A stretch of DNA of 64,000 nucleotides from Castellaniella sp044508625 (GCA_044508625.1 JBIQHJ010000003.1:1-64000); one strand, 5' to 3'. Counted from the first letter of the stretch, positions 13,031-22,274 are shown. The notes: a model not told the origin generated them from the sequence alone. Translations and numbers: made by a program.

Positions 13031-13822
13031 CTACTCGGCCGCCAGCTCGATGGCGCGCCGGGCGGAGGCGGGCAGGGCCTCGCCGTGGCCGACGCCCTCC
13101 AGCAATTCCAGCCGGCAGTCCAGCCTGGGGATGCCCGCCAGGCGTCCGGCCAGCGCGCGCAGGGCCGGCAGCGTCGGCACGCCGCCCTGGCGCGCTTGCG
13201 GCGCGGCCGGATCGCGGGGCTGCGCATGCCATTCCTCCAGGGTGCCGGCCATCAGCGTCAGGCGCAGCGGGCGCGGGGGCGGCGACAGGCGCAGGCCGTC
13301 GAGCAGGGTGCCGGCCAGGCCCTCGCGCCACCACAGCGAGGGGCTGGCGCAGATCGTGTGGGCGAAGGCGCCCGGCCGGCGCGCCAGCGCGTACAGCGCG
13401 CACAGGCCGCCGTAGGAGTGGCCGTACAGGCTCGCGCGGCCGCGGTCGATGGCGGTTTGCGCGCCCGCCCAGTCCATCATCGGGCCCAGCAGTTCGTCGA
13501 GGAATGCGTCGGCGCCGCCGCATTGCCATTCCGGCACCCTCGGATCGGGCCAGAGCCCGCCGCCCGGGGCGGGCGGCGTGTAGTCGAGGGCGCGGCGCGC
13601 GAGCGCCCGCGGCCCGGCGGGGCCGTGGCCCGGGATCAGCACGGCACAGCGCGCCAGCGCGTCGGGCGCGGGCCGCGGGGGCCAGACCCAGTCGCCGTCC
13701 AGCAGCACCAGCAGGGGCCATCCGGCGGGCGGCGGCGGGCCATCAGGCGCATGCAGCCGCAGCGGCCGCGCCAAGTGCGTCCCCGCGGCACCCGCCGTCA
13801 GGGTGATGCTCCGCAGGCTCAT
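13031..13822 (-). CDS. Siderophore esterase, alpha/beta hydrolase (IroE/BesA-like)
   Basis: The 263-residue hydrolase carries the nucleophile motif YGHSYGG near residue 140, followed by PSLWWREGLAG, typical of the esterase D/Fes/IroE group that opens the tri-serine lactone of enterobactin-like siderophores. A GVGHGEALP near the end supplies the catalytic His. There is no Fes-type N-terminal domain, so it resembles IroE rather than Fes. The start at 13822 (MSLRSITLTA) is preferred because GAGGGAG lies just upstream on the minus strand; the longer frame to 13891 has no such site. It sits between the ABC importer and entD. A second esterase lies at 17189-18067. Confidence 0.86.
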   Translation of the reverse strand: MSLRSITLTAGAAGTHLARPLRLHAPDGPPPPAGWPLLVLLDGDWVWPPRPAPDALARCAVLIPGHGPAGPRALARRALDYTPPAPGGGLWPDPRVPEWQCGGADAFLDELLGPMMDWAGAQTAIDRGRASLYGHSYGGLCALYALARRPGAFAHTICASPSLWWREGLAGTLLDGLRLSPPPRPLRLTLMAGTLEEWHAQPRDPAAPQARQGGVPTLPALRALAGRLAGIPRLDCRLELLEGVGHGEALPASARRAIELAAE

Positions 13823-13863
13823 GGATGCTCCCTCATTCCTCGTCGTCCCCCGCATGGCGCCGA

Positions 13864-13900
13864 CAGGCTGCGACCCTCGTTCCGTGACCACGGCAGCCTG
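13864..13900. other. Intergenic hairpin between the binding-protein gene and the esterase gene
   Basis: CAGGCTGC (13864-13871) is exactly complementary to GCAGCCTG (13893-13900). Inside it CCGTG (13882-13886) pairs with CACGG (13889-13893). No U tract follows on the minus strand, so it is not a normal rho-independent terminator. It could stabilise the upstream transcript or partly separate expression of importer and esterase. Confidence 0.5.
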
Positions 13901-13943
13901 CTGTTTCTCGCCGTTCCTCGCCCCCGAGCCGCGCCGCGGCGTC

Positions 13944-15248
13944 CTAAGGCTTCAGATTCACCAGATAGGTCCCCTGCAAGGGCACGGCGAGAAAGCGGGT
14001 GTTGATGGCCTTCAGCGTGGCCGCCGGATCGACGTCGGCGAAACGGTCCGGGTGGATCCAGTGCGCCAGCGCCTCGATGAACACCACGTGCAGGGGCGAA
14101 TCGTTGAAGGCGTGCCAGATCCCGTGGCTGTTGCCCGAGCGCACGGCCGGCAGGGCGCCGAGGTGGTTGTCCTCGATCACGCGCCGCAGGCTGGCGCGGG
14201 CCTCGGCTTCGCTCACGCCGGCGCCGATGGCCAGGCCCTTGGCCGCGCGCGAGCCGGTGCCCGTGGCCACGTAGACCGTCGGCGCGCGCGAGTTGATGTA
14301 TTCGAAGTTCAGCTTGCCTGTCGCGGTCTTCAGGACGTCGGCGCCGATGTTGTGGCCGCCCGCGTAGCGGACCATTTCATTGAACGTGCCCACGCCCGGC
14401 GAATTGCAGCAATCCGTGCTGCCCGCGTGGGCGTGGACGAAGACCGGCGGGCGGTCCGCGTCGGCGAGGCCCTCGAGCCGCCGCGCGACGGTCCCCAGGT
14501 GCTCCTCGTAGAAGCGGATGAAGGCCTCGGCCCGGTCCTCGTGGCCGATGGCCCGGCCCAGCGCCCGCAGGCTGGGGATGGTGTTCTCCATCGGCCGCAT
14601 GAAGAAATCGATCACGATCACCGGGACTCCGGCCGTCTCCAGGCTGCCGATGAGCGGCGACTCGGAGGCCGGCTGTCCCGGTGCGAGGCCGGCGAACGAG
14701 GCCGTCATGACCACGAGGTCCGGGCGCAGCGCCAGCGTGCTCTCGACCGAGAACGAGTCGGCCCGGTGGCGCCCGACGACCGGCACTTTGGCCAGGCTGG
14801 GGAAGCGCTCGAGCGCGACCTCGTAGTCCGGTTCGAAAGAGGTCTTGAACTCGTCGGACCAGCCCGCCAGGATCGCCGCCGGATCCGGCGTCAGCAGCGA
14901 CAGCACCTGGAAATGGCGGGCCTGGGCGAGCACCACGCGCCGCGCGGGCCCGGGCAGCGTGACCTCGCGGCCGAGGATGTCGGTGACCTGGATGGGGGCC
15001 GCGGCCGCCGGCCGCGGGGCGAGCGCCGCCAGGCCGGCCAGCAGCGCCGGCAGCAGCAGCGTCGCCAGCAGTCCCGGCAGCGCGGCGCGCAGGCGCGTGA
15101 GGGCCGTCCGTCGCCGGGGCGAGGCCCGGGTCGCGGAGGCGGGATGGCGGGGGTCGGTCGGAGGTGGTCGCATGGGGCGTGGATGGCTGTCGGGTGGCGG
15201 ATCCGGACGGCGCGTCCGGGGCGGAATCGGAGGGTGGGCGCCGGTCAT
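13944..15248 (-). CDS. Periplasmic ferric-siderophore-binding protein (FecB/FepB family)
   Basis: This is the substrate-binding protein of the neighbouring ABC importer. The mature part begins near PIQVTDILGREVTLPGPARR and follows the TroA/FecB-like fold (RPDLVVMTASFAGL, FYEEHLGTVARRL, WIHPDRFADVDP). A hydrophobic signal-peptide core ends in PRPAAAAP and there is no lipobox Cys, so it should be free in the periplasm. The ATG at 15248 overlaps the ATPase stop (ATGA), which suggests coupling but gives a proline-rich N-terminus of over 50 residues before the signal core. The ATG at 15173 would give a more normal signal peptide. Substrate is inferred from context as a ferric catecholate. Confidence 0.88.
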   Translation of the reverse strand: MTGAHPPIPPRTRRPDPPPDSHPRPMRPPPTDPRHPASATRASPRRRTALTRLRAALPGLLATLLLPALLAGLAALAPRPAAAAPIQVTDILGREVTLPGPARRVVLAQARHFQVLSLLTPDPAAILAGWSDEFKTSFEPDYEVALERFPSLAKVPVVGRHRADSFSVESTLALRPDLVVMTASFAGLAPGQPASESPLIGSLETAGVPVIVIDFFMRPMENTIPSLRALGRAIGHEDRAEAFIRFYEEHLGTVARRLEGLADADRPPVFVHAHAGSTDCCNSPGVGTFNEMVRYAGGHNIGADVLKTATGKLNFEYINSRAPTVYVATGTGSRAAKGLAIGAGVSEAEARASLRRVIEDNHLGALPAVRSGNSHGIWHAFNDSPLHVVFIEALAHWIHPDRFADVDPAATLKAINTRFLAVPLQGTYLVNLKP

Positions 15249-16030
15249 GGCGCGGGCGCGCACAGGCCGTCGATGAGGACGTGGGCCAGGCCGCGCGAGC
15301 AGGTCTCGACCCGCGCCGAGACCTCGTAGACCCGGGCCAGCGACTCGGCGGTGATCACCTCGTCCGGTCGGCCGTGGCCCGCCAGCTCGCCCTCGCGGAT
15401 CAGCAGGGCCTCGTCGCTGCGCTGCAGGGCGATGTTCAGGTCGTGCAGCACGATCAGTGTGGTCAGGCCGTGTTCCTGTGTCTCTTGCGTGAGCAGGTCC
15501 ATCACGTGGCACTGGTAGTTCAGGTCCAGGGCCGAGAGCGGCTCGTCGAGCAGCAGCAGCCGCGGCTTGCGGATCAGGGCCTGGGCCAGGCCCACGAGCT
15601 GCTTCTGCCCGCCCGAGAGCTGGTCCAGGTAGTGCATGGCCAGGTGCTCGATGCCCAGGCGGCCCAGCACCTCCAGGATCCGCTGGGGATCGACGGCCTG
15701 GGCCTGCGGATCCAGGTCCGAGGCGCGCGCGGCCACCATGACGGACTCGAACACCCGCAGGTGCACGGCGGCCGGCAGGGACTGCGGCAGATAGACCACG
15801 CGCTGCGCCCGGCGCTCGAAGGTCAGGCGCGTGAGGTCCTGCCCGTCCAGCATCACCTGCCCGTGCGAGGCCTTCAGCAGGCCGGCCAGGGCCTTGAGCA
15901 GCGTCGATTTGCCGCTGCCGTTGGGGCCCAGCAGCGACACCACCCGGCCGGGCATCAGCGGGCCGGCGGAAAGGTTCCGGATGATGGGGCGGCGGCCGTA
16001 GGCCACCGACAGGTCCTGGATCTGGAGCAT
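15245..16030 (-). CDS. Iron-siderophore ABC transporter ATPase (FecE/FepC family)
   Basis: The 261-residue ATPase has Walker A GPNGSGKST, the Q-loop region VVYLPQSLP, signature LSGGQKQLVGLAQAL and Walker B LLLLDEPLSALD followed by the H-loop VLHDLNIAL. It powers uptake of the ferric siderophore through the permease at 16044-17099. The start at 16030 lies 13 nt after the permease stop, and its own stop overlaps the binding-protein start. Confidence 0.94.
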   Translation of the reverse strand: MLQIQDLSVAYGRRPIIRNLSAGPLMPGRVVSLLGPNGSGKSTLLKALAGLLKASHGQVMLDGQDLTRLTFERRAQRVVYLPQSLPAAVHLRVFESVMVAARASDLDPQAQAVDPQRILEVLGRLGIEHLAMHYLDQLSGGQKQLVGLAQALIRKPRLLLLDEPLSALDLNYQCHVMDLLTQETQEHGLTTLIVLHDLNIALQRSDEALLIREGELAGHGRPDEVITAESLARVYEVSARVETCSRGLAHVLIDGLCAPAP

Positions 16031-16043
16031 GGCGTACGGAGGC

Positions 16044-17099
16044 CTACCTCATCTGCCGGCGCAGCACCACCGCCAGGAAGAACGGCACGCCCACCAGCGA
16101 GGTCACGATGCCCACGGGGATGATGATGCCGGGCACGATGTTCTTGGAGGCGATCGAGGCCAGCGACAGGATGGTGCCGCCCACCAGGGCGCTGCCCGGC
16201 AGGTAGAAGCGGTGGTCCTCCCCGAACAGGCGGCGCGCGATGTGCGGCGCGATCAGGCCGATGAAGCCGATCGTGCCCACGAACGACACCGCCAGCGCGG
16301 CCAGCAGGCTGATGCGCACCAGCGCCGTCAGGCGCAGCCGCGGCACGTCGATGCCGAAGCTCGCCGCGCGGTCCTCGCCCAGCCGCAGCGCCGTGAGCTT
16401 CCAGGTGTCGCGCAGCGACAGCGGCAGCAGGAGGGCGAAGGCGAGCAGCATGATGCCCACCTTGGGCCAGGACGAGCGCGCCAGGCTGCCCATGGTCCAG
16501 AACACCAGGCCCTGCAGCGCCTCGGCGCTGGCGACGAACTGGACCAGCGACACGGCGGCGTTGAACGAGAACACCAGGGCGATGCCGAACAGCACCAGCC
16601 CCGCCGTGCTCATCGAGCCCCAGCGCGCGACCGCGTCCAGCAGCAGCGCGGACACCAGGGCAAAGACGAAGGCGTTCCCCGCGATCGCCCACGATTGCGG
16701 CACGCCCGGCAACGACAGCCCCAGGACGATGGCCAGCGAGGCGCCGAAGGCGGCCGCCGACGAGATCCCCAGTGTGAAGGGGCTGGCCAGCGGATTGTTC
16801 AGGATGGTCTGCATCTCGGCGCCCGCCAGGCCCAGGGCCAGCCCGATGGCGACGGCCATGAGCGCGTACGGCAGGCGGATGTCCCAGACGATCACCCGCG
16901 TGGTCGGATCGGCCTGCTCCGGGTGGAACAGCGCGTGGCTGAGGTCGGCCCACCCCAGGCCCGAGGGGCCGAGCATGAAATCCGCCAGGATCGACACCAG
17001 GATCACGGCGGCCAGCGCCCCGACCAGCAGCCAGCGGCGGCGCAGCATGTGCCGGTAGTGGAGCAGGGCTGGAGCGGCGGGCGTCAGGGTGGAGTCCAT
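16044..17099 (-). CDS. Iron-siderophore ABC transporter permease (FecCD family)
   Basis: The 351-residue protein has about nine to ten hydrophobic segments and FecCD landmarks: RLPYALMAVAIGLALGLAGA, NPLASPFTLGISSAAAFGA, GTIGFIGLIAPHIARRLFG (the ATPase-coupling region) and a C-terminal PFFLAVVLRRQ. Only one permease gene is present, so the transporter is probably a homodimer, unlike the FepD/FepG pair of E. coli. It is the first gene of a minus-strand importer operon. The promoter lies in the 89-bp gap to the divergent esterase gene, which holds a Fur-like box. Confidence 0.92.
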   Translation of the reverse strand: MDSTLTPAAPALLHYRHMLRRRWLLVGALAAVILVSILADFMLGPSGLGWADLSHALFHPEQADPTTRVIVWDIRLPYALMAVAIGLALGLAGAEMQTILNNPLASPFTLGISSAAAFGASLAIVLGLSLPGVPQSWAIAGNAFVFALVSALLLDAVARWGSMSTAGLVLFGIALVFSFNAAVSLVQFVASAEALQGLVFWTMGSLARSSWPKVGIMLLAFALLLPLSLRDTWKLTALRLGEDRAASFGIDVPRLRLTALVRISLLAALAVSFVGTIGFIGLIAPHIARRLFGEDHRFYLPGSALVGGTILSLASIASKNIVPGIIIPVGIVTSLVGVPFFLAVVLRRQMR

Positions 17100-17147
17100 G
17101 CCAAAGGGGCGGCGGGCCGCGCACGCGCAGGCATGCCCGAAACCCGA

Positions 17148-17166
17148 AAGAATGAGAACCGTTTAC
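17148..17166. promoter_or_regulatory. Probable Fur box in the divergent permease/esterase promoter region
   Basis: The 19 bases match the Fur consensus at about 12 positions, including the core AATGAGAA. On the plus strand a TATAGT at 17178-17183 lies only 5 nt before the esterase ATG at 17189. The site is placed to control both the importer operon and the esterase. It is weaker than the entE site. Confidence 0.55.
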
Positions 17167-17188
17167 AGCAGGGGAAGTATAGTGGATC

Positions 17189-18067
17189 ATGGCTTCTTCG
17201 TCCCGCGCCCCGTCCATGCTTGCTTCGTCTTCCGCCTTCGTCCTGCCCCTGGCCGATGGCCGCGCCTGCGCCGTGCGGATCGCCGTGTCGTCCGGGCCGG
17301 CGCCCGAAGCGGGCTGGCCGCTTGCCTGCGTGCTGGATGCGCACCAGTTCGACGCCATGCGCGACGATCCCGCCGGCCTGCCGGGCCTGCTCGTGGGCGT
17401 CGCGCCCGGCGAGCCCGCGGACCGGGCCTGGGATTACACCCCGCGGCTGCGCGGGCGTCCGGCGCCTCCGCCCGGAATCACGGGCCGCGCGCCCGCCAGG
17501 CTTGACGGCGCGGCGGGCTTCCCCTCCCCACCCCGGATCGCGGGCCACGCCGCCGCCTGGCTGCGCGCCCTCGATCGCGTGTTGGACCGCGTGGCGGCCG
17601 AATATCGCCTGGATGGCCGGCGCCGGGTCTTTTGCGGCCATTCCCTGGGCGCCCTGTTCGGCCTCTACGCCATGACGCACCGGCCCGATGCCTTCGACGG
17701 CTACGTGCTGTCCAGTCCCTCGGTCTGGTGGGGAAACCGCCATGCGGTCCGCCTGCTGCGCCGGCGGCGGGACTGGCTGTGCGCCCGCGGCCTGCCCGCG
17801 CTGGGCGTCTTTCTCACGGTGGGCGAGCACGAGCAGGGGCTGGGCCCGGACGATGCGGACGCCGACCCGGACGAGCAGGCCCGGCGCCTGGCCCTGCGTC
17901 GCGCGCGCGGCATGGTGGACGGCATGCACGAGCTGGCGGCGGAATTCGCGCGCTGTCCCGGCCTGCGCCTGCGCAGCGCCGTCCTGCCGGGGCGCAGCCA
18001 CCGGACGGCATCGCGCGACGCCCTCATGCCGGGATGGCGCTGGCTGCTGGAGGGCGCGCGCGGCTGA
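17189..18067 (+). CDS. Second siderophore esterase-like alpha/beta hydrolase (IroE/BesA type)
   Basis: The 292-residue protein has the nucleophile motif FCGHSLGALFGLYA near residue 150, then SSPSVWWGNRHAV, a GEHEQGLG acidic region and a C-terminal GRSHRTASRDA with the catalytic His. This layout matches esterases that hydrolyse catecholate-serine lactones, as in the gene at 13031-13822, though the two are clearly diverged. No secretion signal is obvious, so it is probably cytoplasmic; the first nine residues may not be translated, since a second ATG lies at 17216. It is divergent from the importer operon. Confidence 0.82.
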   Translation: MASSSRAPSMLASSSAFVLPLADGRACAVRIAVSSGPAPEAGWPLACVLDAHQFDAMRDDPAGLPGLLVGVAPGEPADRAWDYTPRLRGRPAPPPGITGRAPARLDGAAGFPSPPRIAGHAAAWLRALDRVLDRVAAEYRLDGRRRVFCGHSLGALFGLYAMTHRPDAFDGYVLSSPSVWWGNRHAVRLLRRRRDWLCARGLPALGVFLTVGEHEQGLGPDDADADPDEQARRLALRRARGMVDGMHELAAEFARCPGLRLRSAVLPGRSHRTASRDALMPGWRWLLEGARG

Positions 18068-18171
18068 TGCCGCCGGACGTTCAGGCCGAGGTGCGTCGGG
18101 CCAGAGCATCGAGTCAGAGCATCGGGCCAGGCGCCAAGCCAGGATGCGGCGCTCGCGATCGCAGGCAATGA

Positions 18172-18209
18172 TGCTATAGTCAGCATAACAAGCACTCATT
18201 CTCATTTGC
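18172..18209 (+). promoter_or_regulatory. Promoter (extended -10) with a Fur-like box upstream of fecI
   Basis: TGCTATAGT at 18172-18180 is a good extended -10 element. A Fur-like sequence at 18191-18209 (core TCATTCTCATT, about 11 of 19 matches in reverse orientation) would cover the start of transcription. The fecI ATG follows at 18261. Iron-dependent repression of the sigma-factor gene is the expected effect. Confidence 0.55.
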
Positions 18210-18260
18210 ATTCATCTCGAGCCGGCGGCCTCCCGCGGGGCGGCCGGACGTCGGCATTTC

Positions 18261-18839
18261 ATGGAACCCACGGAACCCGCGACGGCTGGCCTGGTCGCCA
18301 GCCTCACCCATCACTACGACGACCTGGTCGGCTATGTCGGCCGCCAATTCGGTGATTCGGATTTCGCGCGCGACGTGGTGCATGAGGTGTGCGCCGACCT
18401 GCTGGCGAGGCCCGAGCCCGCCGGGGTCCGCCAGCCGCTGGCCTTTCTGCGCCGCATGCTGCGCAACCGGGCGATCGATCGCCGGCGGGGCGATGCCGTG
18501 CGGACCCGTCTGGCCGATACGCTGGCCCGCCATGCGCCGGCGGCCTGGCACGAGGATGCCGCCACCCGGCTGTCGGGGCTGCAATCGGTGGAGGACCTGG
18601 CCGGCGTGATCCTGGCGCTGCCCGACCGGGCGCGGCAGGTCTTCATCCTGCATCGTCTGTACGACATGCCGCAGGCCGTCATCGCCCGGGAACTGGATCT
18701 TTCCACGAACGCCGTCGCCAAGCACTACGCCCAGGCCATGCGGCGGATATGCGAGCAGTGGGCGCCCGCCCGCGCGCTGGCGCAAGCGCGCCGCCCGGCC
18801 CGTCCCCGTGCGTCCTCGATCGGCGCCTGGGAGGCTTGA
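18261..18839 (+). CDS. fecI: ECF sigma factor, FecI family
   Basis: The 192-residue protein has sigma region 2 (HHYDDLVGYVGRQFGDSDFARDVVHEV, followed by FLRRMLRNRAIDRRR) and region 4 (LPDRARQVFILHRLYDMPQ, then ELDLSTNAVAKHYAQAMRRI). This is the iron-starvation sigma factor type that transcribes receptor genes after a surface signal. Its stop overlaps the start of fecR (TGATG), and the STN-domain receptor follows, completing a FecI-FecR-receptor signalling trio. A Fur-like box precedes it. The gene name describes the family, not proven orthology to E. coli fecI. Confidence 0.92.
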   Translation: MEPTEPATAGLVASLTHHYDDLVGYVGRQFGDSDFARDVVHEVCADLLARPEPAGVRQPLAFLRRMLRNRAIDRRRGDAVRTRLADTLARHAPAAWHEDAATRLSGLQSVEDLAGVILALPDRARQVFILHRLYDMPQAVIARELDLSTNAVAKHYAQAMRRICEQWAPARALAQARRPARPRASSIGAWEA

Positions 18840-19726
18840 TGGCCGAGAAACACTCCTCCGATGCCGCGCGCCCGCTCCGCCCGGAGCACCCGGAGCCTCC
18901 GCAGCGCGCATCCGCGGACACGTCCATGCCGTTCGAGGACGCCCTGCGCGCCCGCCTGCCCTCGCGTGAGGACGTTCTGCGCGAGGCGCGGGCGCAATCG
19001 GCCCAGCGGCGGCTGCGCCGGCGCCAGGCTGGCGCCGCGGCCTGCATCGCCCTGTCGTGCGCCGGCCTCTGGGCCTGGAATCCGGTGCTGCGGGAGCGCA
19101 CCGTCGTCGTGGCCGCCGGCGAGCCTCGCGCCTGGACCGCCCGGGACGGCACGGTGATCGCCCTCGACAGCCGTTCGTCGCTGACGCTGGCGCTGCGGCT
19201 GCGCTCCCGCGACCTGCGCCTGGAGAGCGGGCAGGCCGTATTCACGGTGGCCCCGGACTGGCGACCCTTGCACGTGCACGTGGGGGACGCCGTCATCCGC
19301 GACATCGGGACGATATTCCGCGTGCGCCGGGACGCCGGCGGCTCGCAGGTGGCCGTCCTCGAGGGAAAGGTCGAGATATCCGGCCCGGCGGGGCAGGCGA
19401 TGCTGGATGCCGGCCAGGCGATGGAGGTCGACACCCTGCGGCCCGTGCCGGCCACCGTGGCGAGCCTGGTGCGCGAGACCGCGTGGCGCGAAGGCCGGCT
19501 GCGTTTCGATGGCACGCCGCTGTCCGAGGTGCTGGCGCTGCTCAGCCATTACCGCCGGATGCCCGTGTCCTGGAGCGGCGATCCGCCGCCCGATGCCTCG
19601 GCCCTGCGCCTGTCCGGGGAATATCGCATCCGCGACATCGAATCGCTGATCGACAGCCTGCCGGCCATCCTGCCGCTGCGGGTCGAGCGCCTGCCCGATG
19701 GCCGGGTGCTGCTCTCCGCCCGCTGA
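18839..19726 (+). CDS. fecR: FecR-type anti-sigma factor / sigma regulator
   Basis: The 295-residue protein has a basic cytoplasmic N-terminus of about 60 residues and one membrane segment (around 63-80, ACIALSCAGLWAW). The periplasmic FecR domain shows GEPRAWTARDGTVIALD, VGDAVIRDIGTIFRVRR and VAVLEGKVEI. A C-terminal STN-like portion contains FDGTPLSEVLALLSHYRRMPV. It would hold FecI inactive until the receptor passes on the ferric-siderophore signal. The ATG at 18839 overlaps the sigma-factor stop by one base. The N-terminal region is a poor match to the usual DUF4880 start and is rich in Pro/Arg/Glu. Confidence 0.9.
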   Translation: MAEKHSSDAARPLRPEHPEPPQRASADTSMPFEDALRARLPSREDVLREARAQSAQRRLRRRQAGAAACIALSCAGLWAWNPVLRERTVVVAAGEPRAWTARDGTVIALDSRSSLTLALRLRSRDLRLESGQAVFTVAPDWRPLHVHVGDAVIRDIGTIFRVRRDAGGSQVAVLEGKVEISGPAGQAMLDAGQAMEVDTLRPVPATVASLVRETAWREGRLRFDGTPLSEVLALLSHYRRMPVSWSGDPPPDASALRLSGEYRIRDIESLIDSLPAILPLRVERLPDGRVLLSAR

Positions 19727-19794
19727 AATAGTAAAAGTATGTGACAACCCTTCCATGTGAGGGTGCCGAGAAACGTCTTGCCTCCTAGTTGATC

Positions 19795-19813
19795 AATTCT
19801 CAATCTCATTATT
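19795..19813. promoter_or_regulatory. Candidate Fur box upstream of the STN-domain receptor
   Basis: In reverse orientation these bases read AATAATGAGATTGAGAATT, matching the Fur consensus at about 12 of 19 positions including AATAATGA. It lies 20 bp before the receptor ATG at 19833, in the 106-bp gap after fecR. FecI-directed transcription from this gap is also expected, but I cannot point to a FecI promoter with confidence. Confidence 0.5.
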
Positions 19814-19832
19814 GAAAAACAGGGAGCAGACG

Positions 19833-22274
19833 ATGGCGATTTCCGGAAGACCTCGGCGCCGGGCCGTGGCGGTGCTTTCCGCCGCATTGGTGGCCGGCGG
19901 CCTGGCATGCGCGGCGGGGGCCTGGGCCCAGGCCGCCGTGACGGGGCTGGACCTTCCGGCGCAGCCGCTGGACCGGTCCCTCAATGCCCTGGCGGCGCGC
20001 ACCGGCCTGCAACTGGTCTTTCCGACCGCGCTGGCCGAGGCGCGCCAGGCGCCGGCCCTGCATGGAGACTATTCCGCTCCCGAGGCCCTGGACCGGCTGC
20101 TCCAAGGCAGCGGCCTGGAGGCCCGCATGACCGGGCCCAACCGCTACACCATCGTGCGCCAGGGCGATGGCGCCGCGGGCGACGCCCAGGTGCTGCAGCC
20201 GGTCCTCGTCCGCGGGGCGCTGGATCCCACCACGGAAGGCAGCGGATCCTATGCCGCGCGTGCCAGCAACACCTCCACGCGCCTGAACCTGTCCATACGC
20301 GAGACGCCGCAATCCGTCAGCGTCATCACGCGCCAGCGCATGGACGACCAGGGCCTGACCCAGTTGGCGGACGTGGTGGACAACACGCCGGGCCTGGTGA
20401 TGCCCGCCTCCGGCAATCGGGGTTCGGACTCGAGTCCGGTCTATGCCCGCGGCTTCCGGGTGGAAAACTACCAGATCGACGGGGTCAACCTGGTCAACAG
20501 CGGCTACAACGGCATCTTCCAGACCGCCGACATGGCGGCCTACGACCGGGTCGAGGTGATCCGCGGCGCCAACGGCCTGATGAGCGGCGTGGGTGCGCCC
20601 GGTGCCACGATCAACCTGATCCGCAAGCGCCCGACACGCGAGTTCCAGGGGCGCGCCAGTGTCGATACCGGGTCCTGGGACCTGTACCGGACCGAGGCGG
20701 ACCTGTCCGCGCCGCTGAACGAGGCGGGCACCGTCCGCGGCCGGCTGGTCGCCGCCTGGCAGAAGAACGGCTCGTATCTGGAGCGCCTGGAGGAACGCGG
20801 CAAGACCCTGTACGGCATCCTCGAGGCCGACCTCGGCCCCGGCACCCTGGCCACCCTGGGCTTTCTTTACCAGAACCAGGACGCCACCGGCCACGCGCGC
20901 GGCGGCCTGCCCCTGTTCTACACCGACGGCGGGCTCACGGACTGGGACCGTTCCAAGTCGTCCGCCGCCGAGTGGGCCTATTCCCGGCGCCACAACCAGA
21001 GCTGGTTCGCCTCGCTGGAGCATCGCTTCGACAGCGGCTGGAGGATCAAGGGCTCGCTGGATCACAGCTCTTATCACTATGACGAGGTGCTGGGCTATGC
21101 CGTGGGCGGCAGCGTCGACCGCGCCACCGGCTCGGGGGCCGTCATGTACGCGGGCCGCTGGGCCGGCAAGCCGGTGCAGAATTCCCTGGACGTGTACGCG
21201 ACGGGGCCGTTCACCCTGGGGGGCCGGGAACACGAGCTGGTGGTCGGTACCACGGTGTCCCGCACCCGCAACGAGACCGCGCCCTACCAGTCGCCGGACG
21301 GCACCGGCTGGTTCGCGCCGGTGCTCGACAATATCTATACCTGGGACGGCCGGACGCCGGCCGAGCCGTTCAATCCCGAGGTCGGCGACATCGTCAACCG
21401 CGAGAACCTGACCAGCGCCTATGCCACTGCGCGCTTCAAGCCCGCCGACCGTTTGTCGCTGATCGTCGGCGCGCGCGTGACGAGCTGGGAAAACATCAAG
21501 GACACCCACTACGACGACGGCCGCGAGACGCACCTGGACCGCCACGAGTCCGACAAGCTCACCCCCTATGTCGGCCTCGTCTACGACCTGAACGACGAGT
21601 GGTCCGCCTATGCCAGCTACACGGACATCTTCAAGCCGCAGAACAACCAGGATGCCAGCGGCAACTACCTGGATCCCCTGCTGGGCCGCAGCTACGAGGT
21701 CGGCGCCAAGGGCGAGCTGCTGAACGGCGCCCTGAACGTGGCGGCGGCCCTGTTTCGCGCCCAGCAGGACAATTTGGCCGTGGCCCTGCCGGGCGTGACG
21801 ACGCCCAACGGCAGCCAGGCCTATGAGGCCGTCTCCGGCACCACGACCCGGGGCTTCGACCTGGAGGTGTCCGGCGAAGTGCTGCCGGACTGGCAGGTCG
21901 CGGCGGGCTTCACCCGCGCCCTGTCCCAGGACCGGGACGGCGCCACGCTGAACACGAATGTGCCGCAGAACACCTTCAAGCTGTTCACCAGCTACCGCTG
22001 GCCCGGCATCGGCCGGGGCCTCACGGTGGGCGGCGGCGTGCGCTGGCAGAGCCGCGCCTACACCGAACGCACGGACCCGCTGGGCGCCCAGCGCCTCGTC
22101 GAGCAGGGCGCCTACGCCGTGGTGGACCTGATGGCGCGCTACCAGCTCAGCGGCAACGTCTCGGCCCGCCTGAACGTCTACAACGCGTTCGACCAGTATT
22201 ACCACCCCGATCCGGGCTCGACCTACTACGGCGCGCCGCGCTCGTTCCGGCTCGGCCTGGACATGCATTTCTAA
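19833..22274 (+). CDS. TonB-dependent siderophore receptor with N-terminal signalling (STN) domain
   Basis: This outer-membrane receptor of about 813 residues imports a ferric siderophore using TonB energy and signals to FecR. After a signal peptide ending near GAWAQA comes the STN domain (LDLPAQPLDRSLNALAARTG, ending YTIVRQGDG). Next are a TonB-box-like segment, the plug (RETPQSVSVITRQRMDDQGL, RGANGLMSGVGAPGATINLI) and a 22-strand barrel ending in RLGLDMHF with terminal Phe. It resembles the FpvA/FhuE/FoxA group. The ATG at 19833 is chosen because AGGGAG at 19821-19826 lies 6 nt upstream; the frame opens earlier at a TTG. Confidence 0.92.
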   Translation: MAISGRPRRRAVAVLSAALVAGGLACAAGAWAQAAVTGLDLPAQPLDRSLNALAARTGLQLVFPTALAEARQAPALHGDYSAPEALDRLLQGSGLEARMTGPNRYTIVRQGDGAAGDAQVLQPVLVRGALDPTTEGSGSYAARASNTSTRLNLSIRETPQSVSVITRQRMDDQGLTQLADVVDNTPGLVMPASGNRGSDSSPVYARGFRVENYQIDGVNLVNSGYNGIFQTADMAAYDRVEVIRGANGLMSGVGAPGATINLIRKRPTREFQGRASVDTGSWDLYRTEADLSAPLNEAGTVRGRLVAAWQKNGSYLERLEERGKTLYGILEADLGPGTLATLGFLYQNQDATGHARGGLPLFYTDGGLTDWDRSKSSAAEWAYSRRHNQSWFASLEHRFDSGWRIKGSLDHSSYHYDEVLGYAVGGSVDRATGSGAVMYAGRWAGKPVQNSLDVYATGPFTLGGREHELVVGTTVSRTRNETAPYQSPDGTGWFAPVLDNIYTWDGRTPAEPFNPEVGDIVNRENLTSAYATARFKPADRLSLIVGARVTSWENIKDTHYDDGRETHLDRHESDKLTPYVGLVYDLNDEWSAYASYTDIFKPQNNQDASGNYLDPLLGRSYEVGAKGELLNGALNVAAALFRAQQDNLAVALPGVTTPNGSQAYEAVSGTTTRGFDLEVSGEVLPDWQVAAGFTRALSQDRDGATLNTNVPQNTFKLFTSYRWPGIGRGLTVGGGVRWQSRAYTERTDPLGAQRLVEQGAYAVVDLMARYQLSGNVSARLNVYNAFDQYYHPDPGSTYYGAPRSFRLGLDMHF

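Noticed and set aside
19809..22268. Minus-strand frame of about 800 codons opposite the STN-domain receptor
   Set aside because: The plus-strand product has signal peptide, STN, plug and barrel features; the antisense frame has none.
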